DNA of 64,000 nt, taken from assembly GCA_029237815.1 (NCBI GenBank), contig JAQZBP010000003.1, positions 496,001-560,000 of the forward strand, given 5' to 3'. Of this stretch, positions 26,440 to 34,905 are shown piece by piece. This DNA comes from Moraxellaceae bacterium (GTDB taxonomy: Bacteria > Pseudomonadota > Gammaproteobacteria > Pseudomonadales > Moraxellaceae). Position 1 is the first letter of the stretch, and each line of letters starts with the position of its first letter. The position numbers and the translations under genes are program-made. The notes beneath the pieces were generated by a model. That model did no database searches and had not been told where the DNA came from. It worked only from the letters and a program-made list of their open reading frames with translations.

Positions 26440-27093
26440 TCAGGTCATCTGGTGGTTGCGCTTGGTCATGGTGCTGATGTACTTCAGCGTCTTGACCGAA
26501 ATCATTTCAAGGCTGCCCGCGATCGCCCCGGTGCGCGCGCCGATGTAGACGTAGCAGACCAGCAGCGGGATCGCGACCATCAGGCCGAAGGCGGTCGTGT
26601 TCATGGCCACGGCAATGGAGCTCGACAGCAGCGCCGCCTTCTCCGCCGGATTGGCGTGCGCCACCGCATCGAAGGCCGCGATCAGGCCGACGATGGTGCC
26701 GAGCAGGCCGAGCAGAGTGGCGATGTTGGCGAAGAGCGCGATGTACACGGTGCGCGATTCCAGCTGCGGCACGATCTCCATCATGGCCTCCTCCATCGCG
26801 ATCTCGATGTCGTCGCGACGGCGCACCGAGCCCTGCGCCTCCAGGCCCATGGCGAGCAGCTCCGACACCGCGGACTTGTCGCTGGCCACCATTTCGCGCG
26901 CCTCGTCGAAACGGCCCTCGGCCAGCACCGGGTGCAGTCGCTCCCACATCCGCCGGTTCGCGCGCTCCAGCAGCCGCAGCTTGATGTAGCGCTCGATGGC
27001 GAAGGCGCCGCCCAGCGTCCCGACCAGCAGGATCGGGTACATCCAGAAGCCGCCTTCCACGAAGAACTTGATGATGTAATTCAGGGTGTCCAC
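26440..27093 (-). CDS. MotA/TolQ/ExbB proton channel protein
   Basis: 217 residues. Three membrane helices: about 14-34 (GGFWMYPILLVGTLGGAFAI), 123-147 (ANIATLLGLLGTIVGLIAAF) and 168-190 (NTTAFGLMVAIPLLVCYVYI). The Gly-rich LLGLLGTIVGLI and the NTTAFGL motif carry the conserved Thr residues lining the TolQ/ExbB pore. The cytoplasmic loop includes EIAMEEAMMEIVPQLESR, the family's EE..... R segment just before helix 2. Such proteins form a pentamer around the helices of an ExbD dimer. The start is GTG 27093 with GAGGA upstream. It lies between the small exported protein and ExbD paralogue 1 in the operon. Confidence 0.93.
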   Translation of the reverse strand: MDTLNYIIKFFVEGGFWMYPILLVGTLGGAFAIERYIKLRLLERANRRMWERLHPVLAEGRFDEAREMVASDKSAVSELLAMGLEAQGSVRRRDDIEIAMEEAMMEIVPQLESRTVYIALFANIATLLGLLGTIVGLIAAFDAVAHANPAEKAALLSSSIAVAMNTTAFGLMVAIPLLVCYVYIGARTGAIAGSLEMISVKTLKYISTMTKRNHQMT

Positions 27094-27123
27094 TCAGGTA
27101 TTCCTCGCGTCAACAGTTTGGTT

Positions 27124-27396
27124 TCAATGATCAGCACTGCTGATCCGGTGGAACTCCAGTTCCCGCATGAACACCGGCTTGTCCACCGGCGTCGGCTCCT
27201 CGTTCAGCAGGCGGGAGGCCAGCGTCGTCTCCGAGCCGATCTCGGAACTCTTCCAGGGCACGATGTAGAGCGACTTGGGCGTTTCGTTGTTGCCCAGGAT
27301 GGACATCCCCGACACCACCTTGGCGTCGTCGCCCTCCGCCACCGCCACGCTGGCTGCCAGTAACAACCAGGCTGCATTACCCGCAATCCGTTTCAT
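27124..27396 (-). CDS. Small exported protein of the envelope operon
   Basis: 90 residues from ATG 27396, with a signal peptide (MKRIAGNAAWLLLAASVAVA) and a 70-residue mature part holding MSILGNNETPKSLYIVPWK and ending in acidic residues and HISSADH. No family is recognised. A longer in-frame start exists at 27441 but would overlap the upstream TPR gene and hide the signal peptide. The ATG follows the stop of the TPR lipoprotein gene by eight bases and has a GGGGG-rich site upstream. Its position between the TPR lipoprotein and ExbB points to a periplasmic or outer-membrane role in the machine. Confidence 0.72.
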   Translation of the reverse strand: MKRIAGNAAWLLLAASVAVAEGDDAKVVSGMSILGNNETPKSLYIVPWKSSEIGSETTLASRLLNEEPTPVDKPVFMRELEFHRISSADH

Positions 27397-27404
27397 GACG
27401 CCCC

Positions 27405-28004
27405 CTACTTGCCCATGCGCTTCTGCAGATCGGCGACCCACATGCGGGCGGCCTTGTCGTCCGGCACCGCGTTGCTGTAGGCCTCGTAGTGCTTCAGTGC
27501 GCAGTCGTAATCGCGCAGGTACAGGTCGCAGAGCACGCCGAGGTTGCGGTTCGCCAGCGCGAACGACGGATAGCGCTGCAACAGTCCTTCATAGTGCGTT
27601 CGGGCTTCCGCAAAACGTCCCGTCTTGCGCAGCAGCAACCCGAATTCGTTGTTTGCCACCGGATTTGCCGGCTCCATCGCGAGCGCCCGTTTCAGGCTTT
27701 CTTCGGCGCGCGGCAGATTGCCGGTTCTGGTGTAGGCCATCGCCAGATTAATGTGCGGCACCGGGTTGTTCCGTGACTGGGTTGCCACTCGATCCAGCAA
27801 CTCGATCGCCTTTTCGAGCTTTTCTTCACCGAGCAACTGCATTGCCGCGTTGAAATCGTCGATTGCCTGCGGCGTCAGCTCGGCACTCGCAACGGGCGCC
27901 GCGTCCTGCTCGACGACCGGGCGCGACGCGCAGCCGGCCAGCAGCGCCACTGCCAGGGCGAGCGCGGCGTGGCGCATGGTCAACATCGGTTTCCGGCGAT
28001 TCAC
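27405..28004 (-). CDS. TPR-repeat lipoprotein of the envelope operon
   Basis: About 199 residues. Signal peptide with lipobox LLAGC and Ala at +2... then Ser, predicting outer-membrane retention. Three or four TPR helices follow: NNPVPHINLAMAYTRTGNL, 'NPVANNEFGLLLRKTGRF', FALANRNLGVLCDLYLRDY and KHYEAYSNAVPDDKAA, a PilF/Pgb1-like arrangement. I take GTG 28004 as start because GGGAG ends six bases before it; ATG 28010 touches that site, and ATG 27986 and 27977 are further options that keep the signal peptide. It lies about 50 bases after the 1111-residue TPR gene. TPR lipoproteins of this kind often act as pilotins or assembly scaffolds at the inner face of the outer membrane. Confidence 0.85.
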   Translation of the reverse strand: MNRRKPMLTMRHAALALAVALLAGCASRPVVEQDAAPVASAELTPQAIDDFNAAMQLLGEEKLEKAIELLDRVATQSRNNPVPHINLAMAYTRTGNLPRAEESLKRALAMEPANPVANNEFGLLLRKTGRFAEARTHYEGLLQRYPSFALANRNLGVLCDLYLRDYDCALKHYEAYSNAVPDDKAARMWVADLQKRMGK

Positions 28005-28056
28005 TCTCATCTCCCGTGTGACGCGCTGGCCCGGCCGTGCGGCGGACCAGCACGTT

Positions 28057-31000
28057 TCAGCCGCCACTAAGGACAGGTTCAGGGGCCGGCGCGCTCACCG
28101 GCAGCGTGCCGCCCGGCTTATCCGTCTCGCCGATCGCCGGTGCGGACGTGGCCGGTGCAGGCGGCGGCGGAGGCGGAGGCGGCGCCGGATGCGTCAGCGC
28201 GACATAGCTGACGTTGACGAGCGTGGCGATATAACCGCTGCTCACTTCATGCCGCGCATAGCGACCCGGCATCAGCACGCCGAGGCGCGCCAGGCTCTTG
28301 TCGACCCAGCCGTTGTAGATGCCCACGCCGATCAGGCTGAGGTTCTTCTCGTGGATCTGGATGGCCTTTTCCTCGAAGGGATAGGACTGCTCGTCCAGGG
28401 CCTCCTCGTACTGCTCGCGCTCGAGCTCGTCGAGGTCACCGGGGCGCTCCGAGGTTTTCAGGGCCTCGCTGAAATTGGAGTAGGCCTCGGCGATGTAGTA
28501 GGTGGCGGCCGCCGTGACCTCGCCCACTTCATAGGCCACCAGCTTGCCGAAGGCGTCGTTGACGCCCTTCATGGCGGCTTTCTTCTTCTTCAGGCTCTTG
28601 TCGAAAGGCTGCGTCAGGCGGATCTCGGCGAACTGCGTGTACAGCGGCTCGGTCAGGGTCAGCGCCGCACCGGCGGCGAGCACGCGCATGCGGTCGGTGC
28701 GCTGGGCGCCCGCCTTCGCGTCGATGTCGACGATCTGCCGCAGCTCCTTGCGCCAGGCATCCTGCTCGCCGCGCGCCTTGAGGAGGTCGGCGAGGCGCTG
28801 CCGGGTCTCCAGCGCCGGCTCCAGCGGCAGCGGGAAATAGCCGATGAAGCGGCGGTAGACCTGCAGTGCGTTGTCCTGTGCCGCCGCTTTCAGGTAGAGC
28901 TCGGCGGCGAAGAGCAGTGCCTCGCGGCGCACGGCCTCGTCCTTCGATTCGGTTTCGATACGCTCGTATTCCGCCGCCGCCAGCGTGAGCTTGCCGGCCT
29001 CGTGGTAGACGTGTGCGATCTTGCGCGTGACCTCGGGCTGCAGCGCATGGCCCGTGTAGCGCTTGCGGAAGTCGAGCAGCACGTCGGCTGCGCGGTCCCA
29101 GGCCTTGAGCTGCACGAGCGCGGTGGCGGCGTCGTAGTCGGCGGCGGGACGAATCTTCGAACCCGGCGCGGCCTGGCCGACGCGCAGGAAATGGCCGGCC
29201 GCCGCCTCGTAATCGGCCGCGGCGCTGGCCTGCTCGCCCTGCTTGTAGATGGCGGCGGCCAGGTTTTCGGTGAGCCCGGCGCGCGAGGCGTCGTCGGGGC
29301 CGGTGAGCTGCAGCACATTGCTGTAGCCCTCTTCCGCATCGCGGTACTGCACGAGCTCGAAGGCGGAATGCGCGACCACGAGCCAGGCGCCACGGCGCAG
29401 GCCGGGCTCGGCGGCCGGGAAGGTGGCGATCAGCTTGCGGCCCGTGGTGACGGCGAAGGTGTAATCCTTCAGCGCGTAGATGTCCTCCAGCGCCGCGCCC
29501 ATGACGAGGGCGGCCTTGTCGTGCTGCGGGAAGGCGTCGGCGAAGCGCAGCGAGCTGCGAATCACCTCGCGCTTCACGCCGTCCTGCGCGGCCGGGCCTT
29601 CCTTGGCCACCGCCGCCAGCTGCTCGCGGTGGGCATACACCGCGGCAAAGCCGGCGGCGGCGGCCTTGTCGTGCGCCGGGTAGTCGTAGGCGGTGCGCTC
29701 GTATTCCCGCGCGGCATCACCGAAGGCGCGGTGCTCCAGCAGCAGGTCGGCGAGCTGGTAGTTCATGACGGGCGCTTCGGCGTCCTTCGGGAAGGAGTCG
29801 AGGAACTCGCGGTACCAGTGGCCGGCTTCGGCGAAATTGGCCGGCTTTTCCTTGTCGAGGCGCTTTTCCTGGTAGAGCGCGTGGTAGTAGTTCGCCAGCT
29901 CCTTCAGGTTGGTCTTCAGGTAGCCCAGCACGTCCGGATAGTCGGCGACGGCGAAGTGCGTCCAGTAGGGGGCCTTCAGGCCGTAGCGCGTGGCGAATTC
30001 CTTGTTGGCGTCGATCACGAGCTGCGGGAAGCCGCCCTGCTTGTAGATCTCGATCACGCGCATGTCGAAGTGCGGTGCGATCCGGTGGAAGGGGTTGCGG
30101 CCGACGAAGGCCTTGTAGGAGGCGGCGGCGTCGGCATAGCGCCGCTTCTCCAGGTAGTGCTCGCCGAGGTTGCGGTAGACGTTGACCTCGTAGCCGCGGC
30201 GGCCGTGGCGGTCGAAATAGGCGGTCACGGCGTCGGCACCACCGAGCGAGGAGAAGCTCAAGCTGATGACGCGATAGGTGTCCTCGACGCGCTGCTTCTC
30301 GAAATCGTCCCGCGCGGTCTCCAGGTCGAAGCCCTGTTTCTGCTTCAGGTCCAGCAGCGCCACGAACTGGTGCAGCGCCTCCTCCTGCATTTCCTGCTTG
30401 TAGAAGGTCCAGCCCAGCTTGTAGCGGGCCAGCTCGTAATAGAAGGAGCCCTCGCCCATGGCGACGATGGCCTTGTAGGCCTCCTCGGCATCGATGAATT
30501 TCTTGCGGGTGAAGTAGAACTCGCCGCGACGGAACTGGATCTCGTCGAGGTAGCGCGAGCGCGGGTATTCGCGCGCAATGCGGTTCATCACGCCCATGGC
30601 GTCGTCGACACGGCCGAGTTCCTCGTAGGCGCGCGACATCTGGTAGAGCACCTGGTCGTTGCGCTCGTAGCGCGGGTACTTGTCGAGCAGCTGCTGGTAG
30701 AGCGCGAGGGCCTCGAGGGCGCCGGCGTTGTGCAGGTCGGCGCCCTCCTCCGGCAAGGCCTCGGGCGGCGCGGCCACCACCCGGTCGGCGCCGGCGGCGC
30801 GCTGCTCGAAATCCTTCTGGGCTTCGCGGCGCCCCTTGCGCTTGCCAACGGCGACCGGCAGCGCGGCCTTCACCGCCACCTTTGCGGGCGCAGCGAGCGT
30901 GGTGACCGTAGCGTTCGCTGCAAGAGCAGCGGCTGGTGCTGCCAACGCGGTGGCAGTGGCCGCCGACGTCGGTGCGGTGGCGGCGACCACAGGCGTAATT

Positions 31001-31392
31001 GCTACTGCAGACACCGGCGCGGTTGCCGTGGCGGTGGCCGCGGACAGCGCCGGAGCTCCCGGCGTAGCCGAGACGGCGGCCGGCACTCCGCCACTGCCGC
31101 CGCCCGCTGCCGCAGCACGGCCACGGCCTGCGTTCTCCAGCTGGCCATATTCCCTTTCCAGCTTGAGGTCGGCGAGGCGGCGGATGGCCTCCGGTGTCAT
31201 GGCCGAATCCGGCGTTTCCTGCAGGAACTTCTGGTAGCCGGCCATGGCCTTCTCGATGCCGCCCTCGATGCGCTCATCGGAGAGTTCGGGTTTGACGTGG
31301 CGGAGATCGGCAAGCGTGCCCTTGTCGACACTCGCCGAGCAGGAGGCCAGCAACACGCTGGCGGCAAGCAGGGACAGCCGGAAGCGCTTCAT
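28057..31392 (-). CDS. Large TPR lipoprotein (1111 residues) of the envelope operon
   Basis: Lipoprotein signal MKRFRLSLLAASVLLASC with Cys18 and Ser at +2, so an outer-membrane lipoprotein. Residues 19-95 hold a helical repeat. About 100-185 is a low-complexity Ala/Thr/Val/Pro linker. From about 215 to 1010 tandem TPR-like helical pairs run almost without a break (for example LYQQLLDKYPRYERNDQ, VLYQMSRAYEELGRVDDA, RRGEFYFTRKKFIDAEEAY). The C-terminus has an eight-proline run and an acidic end. In the Myxococcus Glt system very large TPR proteins occupy the periplasm/outer membrane, and this protein fits that role. Its ATG overlaps the stop of the 630-residue TPR gene by four bases (ATGA). 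Confidence 0.85.
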   Translation of the reverse strand: MKRFRLSLLAASVLLASCSASVDKGTLADLRHVKPELSDERIEGGIEKAMAGYQKFLQETPDSAMTPEAIRRLADLKLEREYGQLENAGRGRAAAAGGGSGGVPAAVSATPGAPALSAATATATAPVSAVAITPVVAATAPTSAATATALAAPAAALAANATVTTLAAPAKVAVKAALPVAVGKRKGRREAQKDFEQRAAGADRVVAAPPEALPEEGADLHNAGALEALALYQQLLDKYPRYERNDQVLYQMSRAYEELGRVDDAMGVMNRIAREYPRSRYLDEIQFRRGEFYFTRKKFIDAEEAYKAIVAMGEGSFYYELARYKLGWTFYKQEMQEEALHQFVALLDLKQKQGFDLETARDDFEKQRVEDTYRVISLSFSSLGGADAVTAYFDRHGRRGYEVNVYRNLGEHYLEKRRYADAAASYKAFVGRNPFHRIAPHFDMRVIEIYKQGGFPQLVIDANKEFATRYGLKAPYWTHFAVADYPDVLGYLKTNLKELANYYHALYQEKRLDKEKPANFAEAGHWYREFLDSFPKDAEAPVMNYQLADLLLEHRAFGDAAREYERTAYDYPAHDKAAAAGFAAVYAHREQLAAVAKEGPAAQDGVKREVIRSSLRFADAFPQHDKAALVMGAALEDIYALKDYTFAVTTGRKLIATFPAAEPGLRRGAWLVVAHSAFELVQYRDAEEGYSNVLQLTGPDDASRAGLTENLAAAIYKQGEQASAAADYEAAAGHFLRVGQAAPGSKIRPAADYDAATALVQLKAWDRAADVLLDFRKRYTGHALQPEVTRKIAHVYHEAGKLTLAAAEYERIETESKDEAVRREALLFAAELYLKAAAQDNALQVYRRFIGYFPLPLEPALETRQRLADLLKARGEQDAWRKELRQIVDIDAKAGAQRTDRMRVLAAGAALTLTEPLYTQFAEIRLTQPFDKSLKKKKAAMKGVNDAFGKLVAYEVGEVTAAATYYIAEAYSNFSEALKTSERPGDLDELEREQYEEALDEQSYPFEEKAIQIHEKNLSLIGVGIYNGWVDKSLARLGVLMPGRYARHEVSSGYIATLVNVSYVALTHPAPPPPPPPPAPATSAPAIGETDKPGGTLPVSAPAPEPVLSGG

Positions 31393-33281
31393 TTCGCCCG
31401 CCCTCCCGCCTGCTGCTGCGCCTTGATGGCACGGTCGTAGCTCTCCGCCATCGCGAAACGGGCCTGCACCTGGTACTCCTCCAGCCGGCCGCGGCGCAGC
31501 TCCAGTTCGCTGACCGCCATCTGCTCCAGCATCTGGCCCTGGCGGGCCATGAGGGCGGCGACGCGCGTCTTCGCTTCACCGAGGCGTTCGCGCGCCTGGC
31601 CGATCTGCGCGTCGTAGCCCTGGTAGCTCTGCGTCGCGGCCTGCCGCGTGCGCACATAGCCGGCATGGATCTCGCGCAGGCGGGCAACGTCGGCGTCGAG
31701 CGCGTGCAGGTGCACGTAGGCGTCGGTGAGACGCTGGTCGTAATTGGAGTGGATGTCCCAGTGGATGACGCCCTTCAGGCGGGCAATGCGCCGCCGCGCC
31801 TCCTGCCCGGCCGGAGTGTCGTCCCCGGCATGGCGTGCCTCGAGCGCGGCGATCTGCTCGCGCAGCAGGCGCTCGTCGGCCGTGGCGAGCAGCTCGGGAC
31901 GCGGCGCCACGAGCAGGCGCTGCAGGCGGTCGTCCAGGCTCTGGCGCTGCTCCAGGCGCAGGCGCATCTGCGAATCCAGCGCGCGGAAGCGCCGATCGAT
32001 GTCCGGCAGCAGCGGTTCGTAATAGCGGCGGCGCAGCGCGATCAGTTCCGCAAAGGCCTCGACGCTGCCCTCCCAACGCAGCAGGCGCAGGCGCAATGCG
32101 TCGAGGTCGCGGTAGTTCTGCAGCGCGGACTGGAAATCGTTCGCGGCCATGAGCTCGGTCAGGTAATAGGTTTCCGGCGTTTCCGGCAGCTCGCGCAGGC
32201 GCACCACCCAGTTGCTGTCCTGCTTCAGCTCCTCGCGCACCAGCGCGGCAAGAAAGCGCCCGGCGCGGATGCTCTCGACCGACGCCTTGAGCCGCTCGAT
32301 CTCCTGCCCGAAGGACTCCAGCGCACTCCCATACAGGAGCGCGGCGCGACCATGCTTGTCGAGCTTCGCGTAGGCGAAGGGCACGCCGAGCAGCGCCTCC
32401 TGCACGGCCTTGCCGGTGGCATTGCGCTGGATGAGCAGGCTCCACGGCACCAGTGCGCGGTCGTGACGGCCCTGCGTCACGTCGGCCCAGCCCGAGCCCA
32501 GCAGCGCGTTGTCGGAGAAAGGGCCGGTGAGGCGCACGCGGTCGAGGTACTGTCGCGCCTCCTCCGGCTTTTCCGCCTTCAGCAGGCGAAAGCCCAGTGT
32601 CAGGTTGGCCTTGTCGCGGATGGCGCGTGCGGCCTCGTCCTCGGCCTCGATCTGGCCGGCGCGCGCCAGGGCTGCGTAGCCGTCGCGCGTGTTGCCCTGG
32701 CGCAGCAGTGCGACGCCGAGGTTGTAGCCGGCGAAACCCTCGACGCCACTGACGCTGGTGAGCGGTTCCAGCAGCGCGACCGCCTCGCCGAAGCGGCCAT
32801 TGGCGATGTCGATCTGCGCGCGCAGCAGACGCTCGTCGTCATGCAGGCGGTCGGGAAGGCGACCGTTGATACGCCCGATCACGGCAAGCGCCTGTTCCGG
32901 CTCGCTCTTCTCGTAATAGAGACGCGCCAGGCGGTAGGCCGCCTCGTTGCGGATCACGGGGCTGACATCGCCCTCCAGCACGGCGCGGATGGCGCGTCCG
33001 GCGCGCTGGTGCATGCGATATGACAGCTCGAAATCGCCGACGGAAAATTCGGCGTGCTTCAGATGGAAGTGCAGTGGGTCGCGGTCGGGCTCGTCGACGC
33101 GGCGGAACTGCTGCAGCTCGGTGTCGAGCCGCGCGATGGCGTCGAAATGCTCCCCCTGATGGGCGTAAAAAAAAGCCTCGCCGAGGAACAGGTCGCGGGG
33201 CGATTCCGGCGCAGGCGACTCCGCCGCCCCGGCATTGATGGCAATGCACAGGCCAAGCAGCGCTAGGGGACGACCCGTCAT
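31389..33281 (-). CDS. Exported TPR and coiled-coil protein (630 residues) of the envelope operon
   Basis: A signal peptide at residues 1-20 (LALLGLCIAINAGAA) with no lipobox Cys, so it should be free in the periplasm. Residues 30-330 are TPR-like pairs (AFFYAHQGEHFDAIARLDTE, AAYRLARLYYEKSEPEQALA, FAGYNLGVALLRQGNTRDGY). Residues about 410-620 are long Arg/Leu/Glu/Gln coiled coils (RLRLEQRQSLDDRLQRLLV, ARERLGEAKTRVAALMARQ). It has an ATGA overlap with the 1111-residue lipoprotein gene downstream and starts three bases after the stop of the periplasmic protein upstream, so it is firmly inside the operon. A periplasm-spanning scaffold is a reasonable reading. Confidence 0.85.
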   Translation of the reverse strand: MTGRPLALLGLCIAINAGAAESPAPESPRDLFLGEAFFYAHQGEHFDAIARLDTELQQFRRVDEPDRDPLHFHLKHAEFSVGDFELSYRMHQRAGRAIRAVLEGDVSPVIRNEAAYRLARLYYEKSEPEQALAVIGRINGRLPDRLHDDERLLRAQIDIANGRFGEAVALLEPLTSVSGVEGFAGYNLGVALLRQGNTRDGYAALARAGQIEAEDEAARAIRDKANLTLGFRLLKAEKPEEARQYLDRVRLTGPFSDNALLGSGWADVTQGRHDRALVPWSLLIQRNATGKAVQEALLGVPFAYAKLDKHGRAALLYGSALESFGQEIERLKASVESIRAGRFLAALVREELKQDSNWVVRLRELPETPETYYLTELMAANDFQSALQNYRDLDALRLRLLRWEGSVEAFAELIALRRRYYEPLLPDIDRRFRALDSQMRLRLEQRQSLDDRLQRLLVAPRPELLATADERLLREQIAALEARHAGDDTPAGQEARRRIARLKGVIHWDIHSNYDQRLTDAYVHLHALDADVARLREIHAGYVRTRQAATQSYQGYDAQIGQARERLGEAKTRVAALMARQGQMLEQMAVSELELRRGRLEEYQVQARFAMAESYDRAIKAQQQAGGRAK

Positions 33282-33284
33282 GGC

Positions 33285-33809
33285 CTACCGGTCTTGGAAG
33301 CTGATGGAGGTGCTGCCCGGGCCGGCCAGTGTGATCTCGACCAATCGCGGCCCCGCCTCCTTGGTGAAGCGGTAGGTGGCACTCTCGCGGTAGTCCTCGT
33401 TGGCCGCGGTCTTGCCGACGAGCGTCACTTCGAGGGTGTGCTCGCCGACGCGCACATTGCCGGTGTACAGGCGCTGCACACCGCCGCTCTGCAGGGCCTC
33501 GAGTTCCTTGTGCGTATAGATGTGGTGCGTGGCCGGATCGCCGTCGATGACGGCGTGCACCGCGTCGAGCCGGAACGGCTTGCCGGGCGCGAGCGCCACG
33601 AAGAGCGAGACCTGCGTGCTGGAGGGATGGATCAGCTTCTCCTCCAGCTGCAGCAGCTCCGTCGACATGGCAAGCACGTCGGACTTGATGTCCTGGACCT
33701 GCTCGTCCAGCCCCTTGATGGCTTCCCTGGACACCGGCTCGGCCGCACCCGCCGCCGTGCTCCACGCGCTCAACATCACCGCCAACGTGATTCCCGGAAA
33801 GTTCCGCAT
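33285..33809 (-). CDS. Periplasmic beta-domain protein, first gene of the envelope operon
   Basis: About 174 residues from ATG 33809 (a longer frame to 33854 would bury the signal peptide). The signal peptide ends near STAAGAAE; a short coiled coil follows (LDEQVQDIKSDVLAMSTELL), then a beta-rich domain of about 120 residues with VSLFVALAPGKPFRLDAVHA, RLYTGNVRVGEHTLEVTLVG and a Phe-Gln-Asp-Arg end. The beta part recalls small immunoglobulin-like periplasmic domains that databases sometimes mislabel as AraC regulators; no DNA-binding motif is present. It is first in the nine-gene unit, and its stop is three bases before the next ATG. Confidence 0.75.
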   Translation of the reverse strand: MRNFPGITLAVMLSAWSTAAGAAEPVSREAIKGLDEQVQDIKSDVLAMSTELLQLEEKLIHPSSTQVSLFVALAPGKPFRLDAVHAVIDGDPATHHIYTHKELEALQSGGVQRLYTGNVRVGEHTLEVTLVGKTAANEDYRESATYRFTKEAGPRLVEITLAGPGSTSISFQDR

Positions 33810-34172
33810 GACTACCACCCGCCCGACAGCGAAGCTGCTGTTTGTGGTGGCCATGAAAACACGCGCGCAAGGCCCGCTTCCTTCGACCAGGCCGCACTAT
33901 GCCGCGCACGCAGTTCTCATTTTTCAACAGTGGCGGGCAGCTGCGACGACTTCCTGAAGCAATTAGCCAGCTGCATGACGATATTTCTCGTCGCGTCGCA
34001 GCCTCGACTGCGTGGCAATCGCTGCGTGATGCAGCTCTCATTAATCGGTGTCGGCAGACCCGCGTGAGACGACGCCGGCATCTGGTTCATCGGCCTGGCC
34101 AGTCGACGCAGGAGCGCCGAGGCTCGCGAAGCGTAGCGCACGAGGGCTGCGCCGCGCCGCCGTCGTCCAATG
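33810..34172. other. Intergenic region upstream of the nine-gene operon
   Basis: About 360 bases between the operon's first gene and the terminator of the glycine-zipper gene. It should hold the operon promoter (minus strand). A TTGAAA-like element exists near 33921-33926, but no well-spaced -10 was found. No convincing gene is present. Confidence 0.4.
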
Positions 34173-34194
34173 AAAAAGGCCCGCAGTGCGGGCC
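34173..34194 (-). terminator. Intrinsic terminator of the glycine-zipper gene
   Basis: Read on the minus strand: GGCCCGC stem, three-base loop, GCGGGCC stem, then five T. It lies about 20 bases after the stop at 34216. Confidence 0.88.
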
Positions 34195-34215
34195 TCTTCC
34201 GGTTGGCAGGTCTGA

Positions 34216-34773
34216 TCAGTCGCGATCGTGGTCGCGGTGATGCTTGCGGTAGTGCTTGTAGGCTTCCCGGTACTCCTTCTTCGAGTGGCCCTTGTGCCGA
34301 CCGTGATGACGATCCCAGCCGTGGCCGTCGTAGCGCACCACCTGGCGCACGGGCTGATAGATGACCGGTGCGGAGTGATACACCACGGGTGCCGGCCGGT
34401 AGACGACGACCGGTGCGGGACGCACGTACACGACGCGCTCGCGCACCTCGGGCTGCACATAGACGACGCGCTCGCGCTCGTAGACCACCTCGTCGCGGTC
34501 GTCATCGCGGTAGATGTACTCGTCGCGACCGCTTTCGCCGTCGCTGTAGCGGCGTTCGCTGCTTCGGGGCGACGTGGCCACCGCCACGCCGGTCGCCGCG
34601 CCGATGGCGCCGCCGACGAGGGCGCCATCGCGGCCCCCGACATGATGACCGATGACAGCGCCCGCGGCGCTGCCGATCACGGCGCCGGCAACGGCGCTGT
34701 TGCGCTGGTCGGCGGCAGCTTGACCGGCCACCATGGCCAGCAGGAGGGCAGGAATTGCGAGCGTGGTTTTCAT
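34216..34773 (-). CDS. Exported glycine-zipper protein with His/Arg-rich tail
   Basis: 185 residues from ATG 34773, chosen because it starts the signal peptide (TTLAIPALLLAMVAGQAAA) and has GGAGAC upstream. After the signal comes a glycine-zipper segment of about 35 residues (AVAGAVIGSAAGAVIGHHVG), then GGRDGALVGGAIGAATGVAVA. The rest is low complexity: Asp/Arg/Tyr-rich (DEYIYRDDDRDEVVY), Val/Pro/Tyr repeats (VRPAPVVVYRPAPVVYHSAP) and a His/Lys/Asp tail. Glycine-zipper proteins of this type insert in or line the outer membrane. It is a single gene with its own terminator. Confidence 0.8.
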   Translation of the reverse strand: MKTTLAIPALLLAMVAGQAAADQRNSAVAGAVIGSAAGAVIGHHVGGRDGALVGGAIGAATGVAVATSPRSSERRYSDGESGRDEYIYRDDDRDEVVYERERVVYVQPEVRERVVYVRPAPVVVYRPAPVVYHSAPVIYQPVRQVVRYDGHGWDRHHGRHKGHSKKEYREAYKHYRKHHRDHDRD

Positions 34774-34905
34774 TGTGCTGTCTCCAGGAAAGGCCCCGTA
34801 AAAAATTCGGGAACAGTGATGTGCCTGGCAATGAAAACGCCCCACCGTACCGCCGGTTGACGCGGAGATTTGTAATCGGGGCAAGCGACGCGGTTTTGTG
34901 ACGGA

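Noticed and set aside
27751-31440. A 1229-codon plus-strand frame
   Set aside because: Antisense of the TPR lipoprotein genes; composition is typical of a shadow and it has no ribosome binding site or domain.
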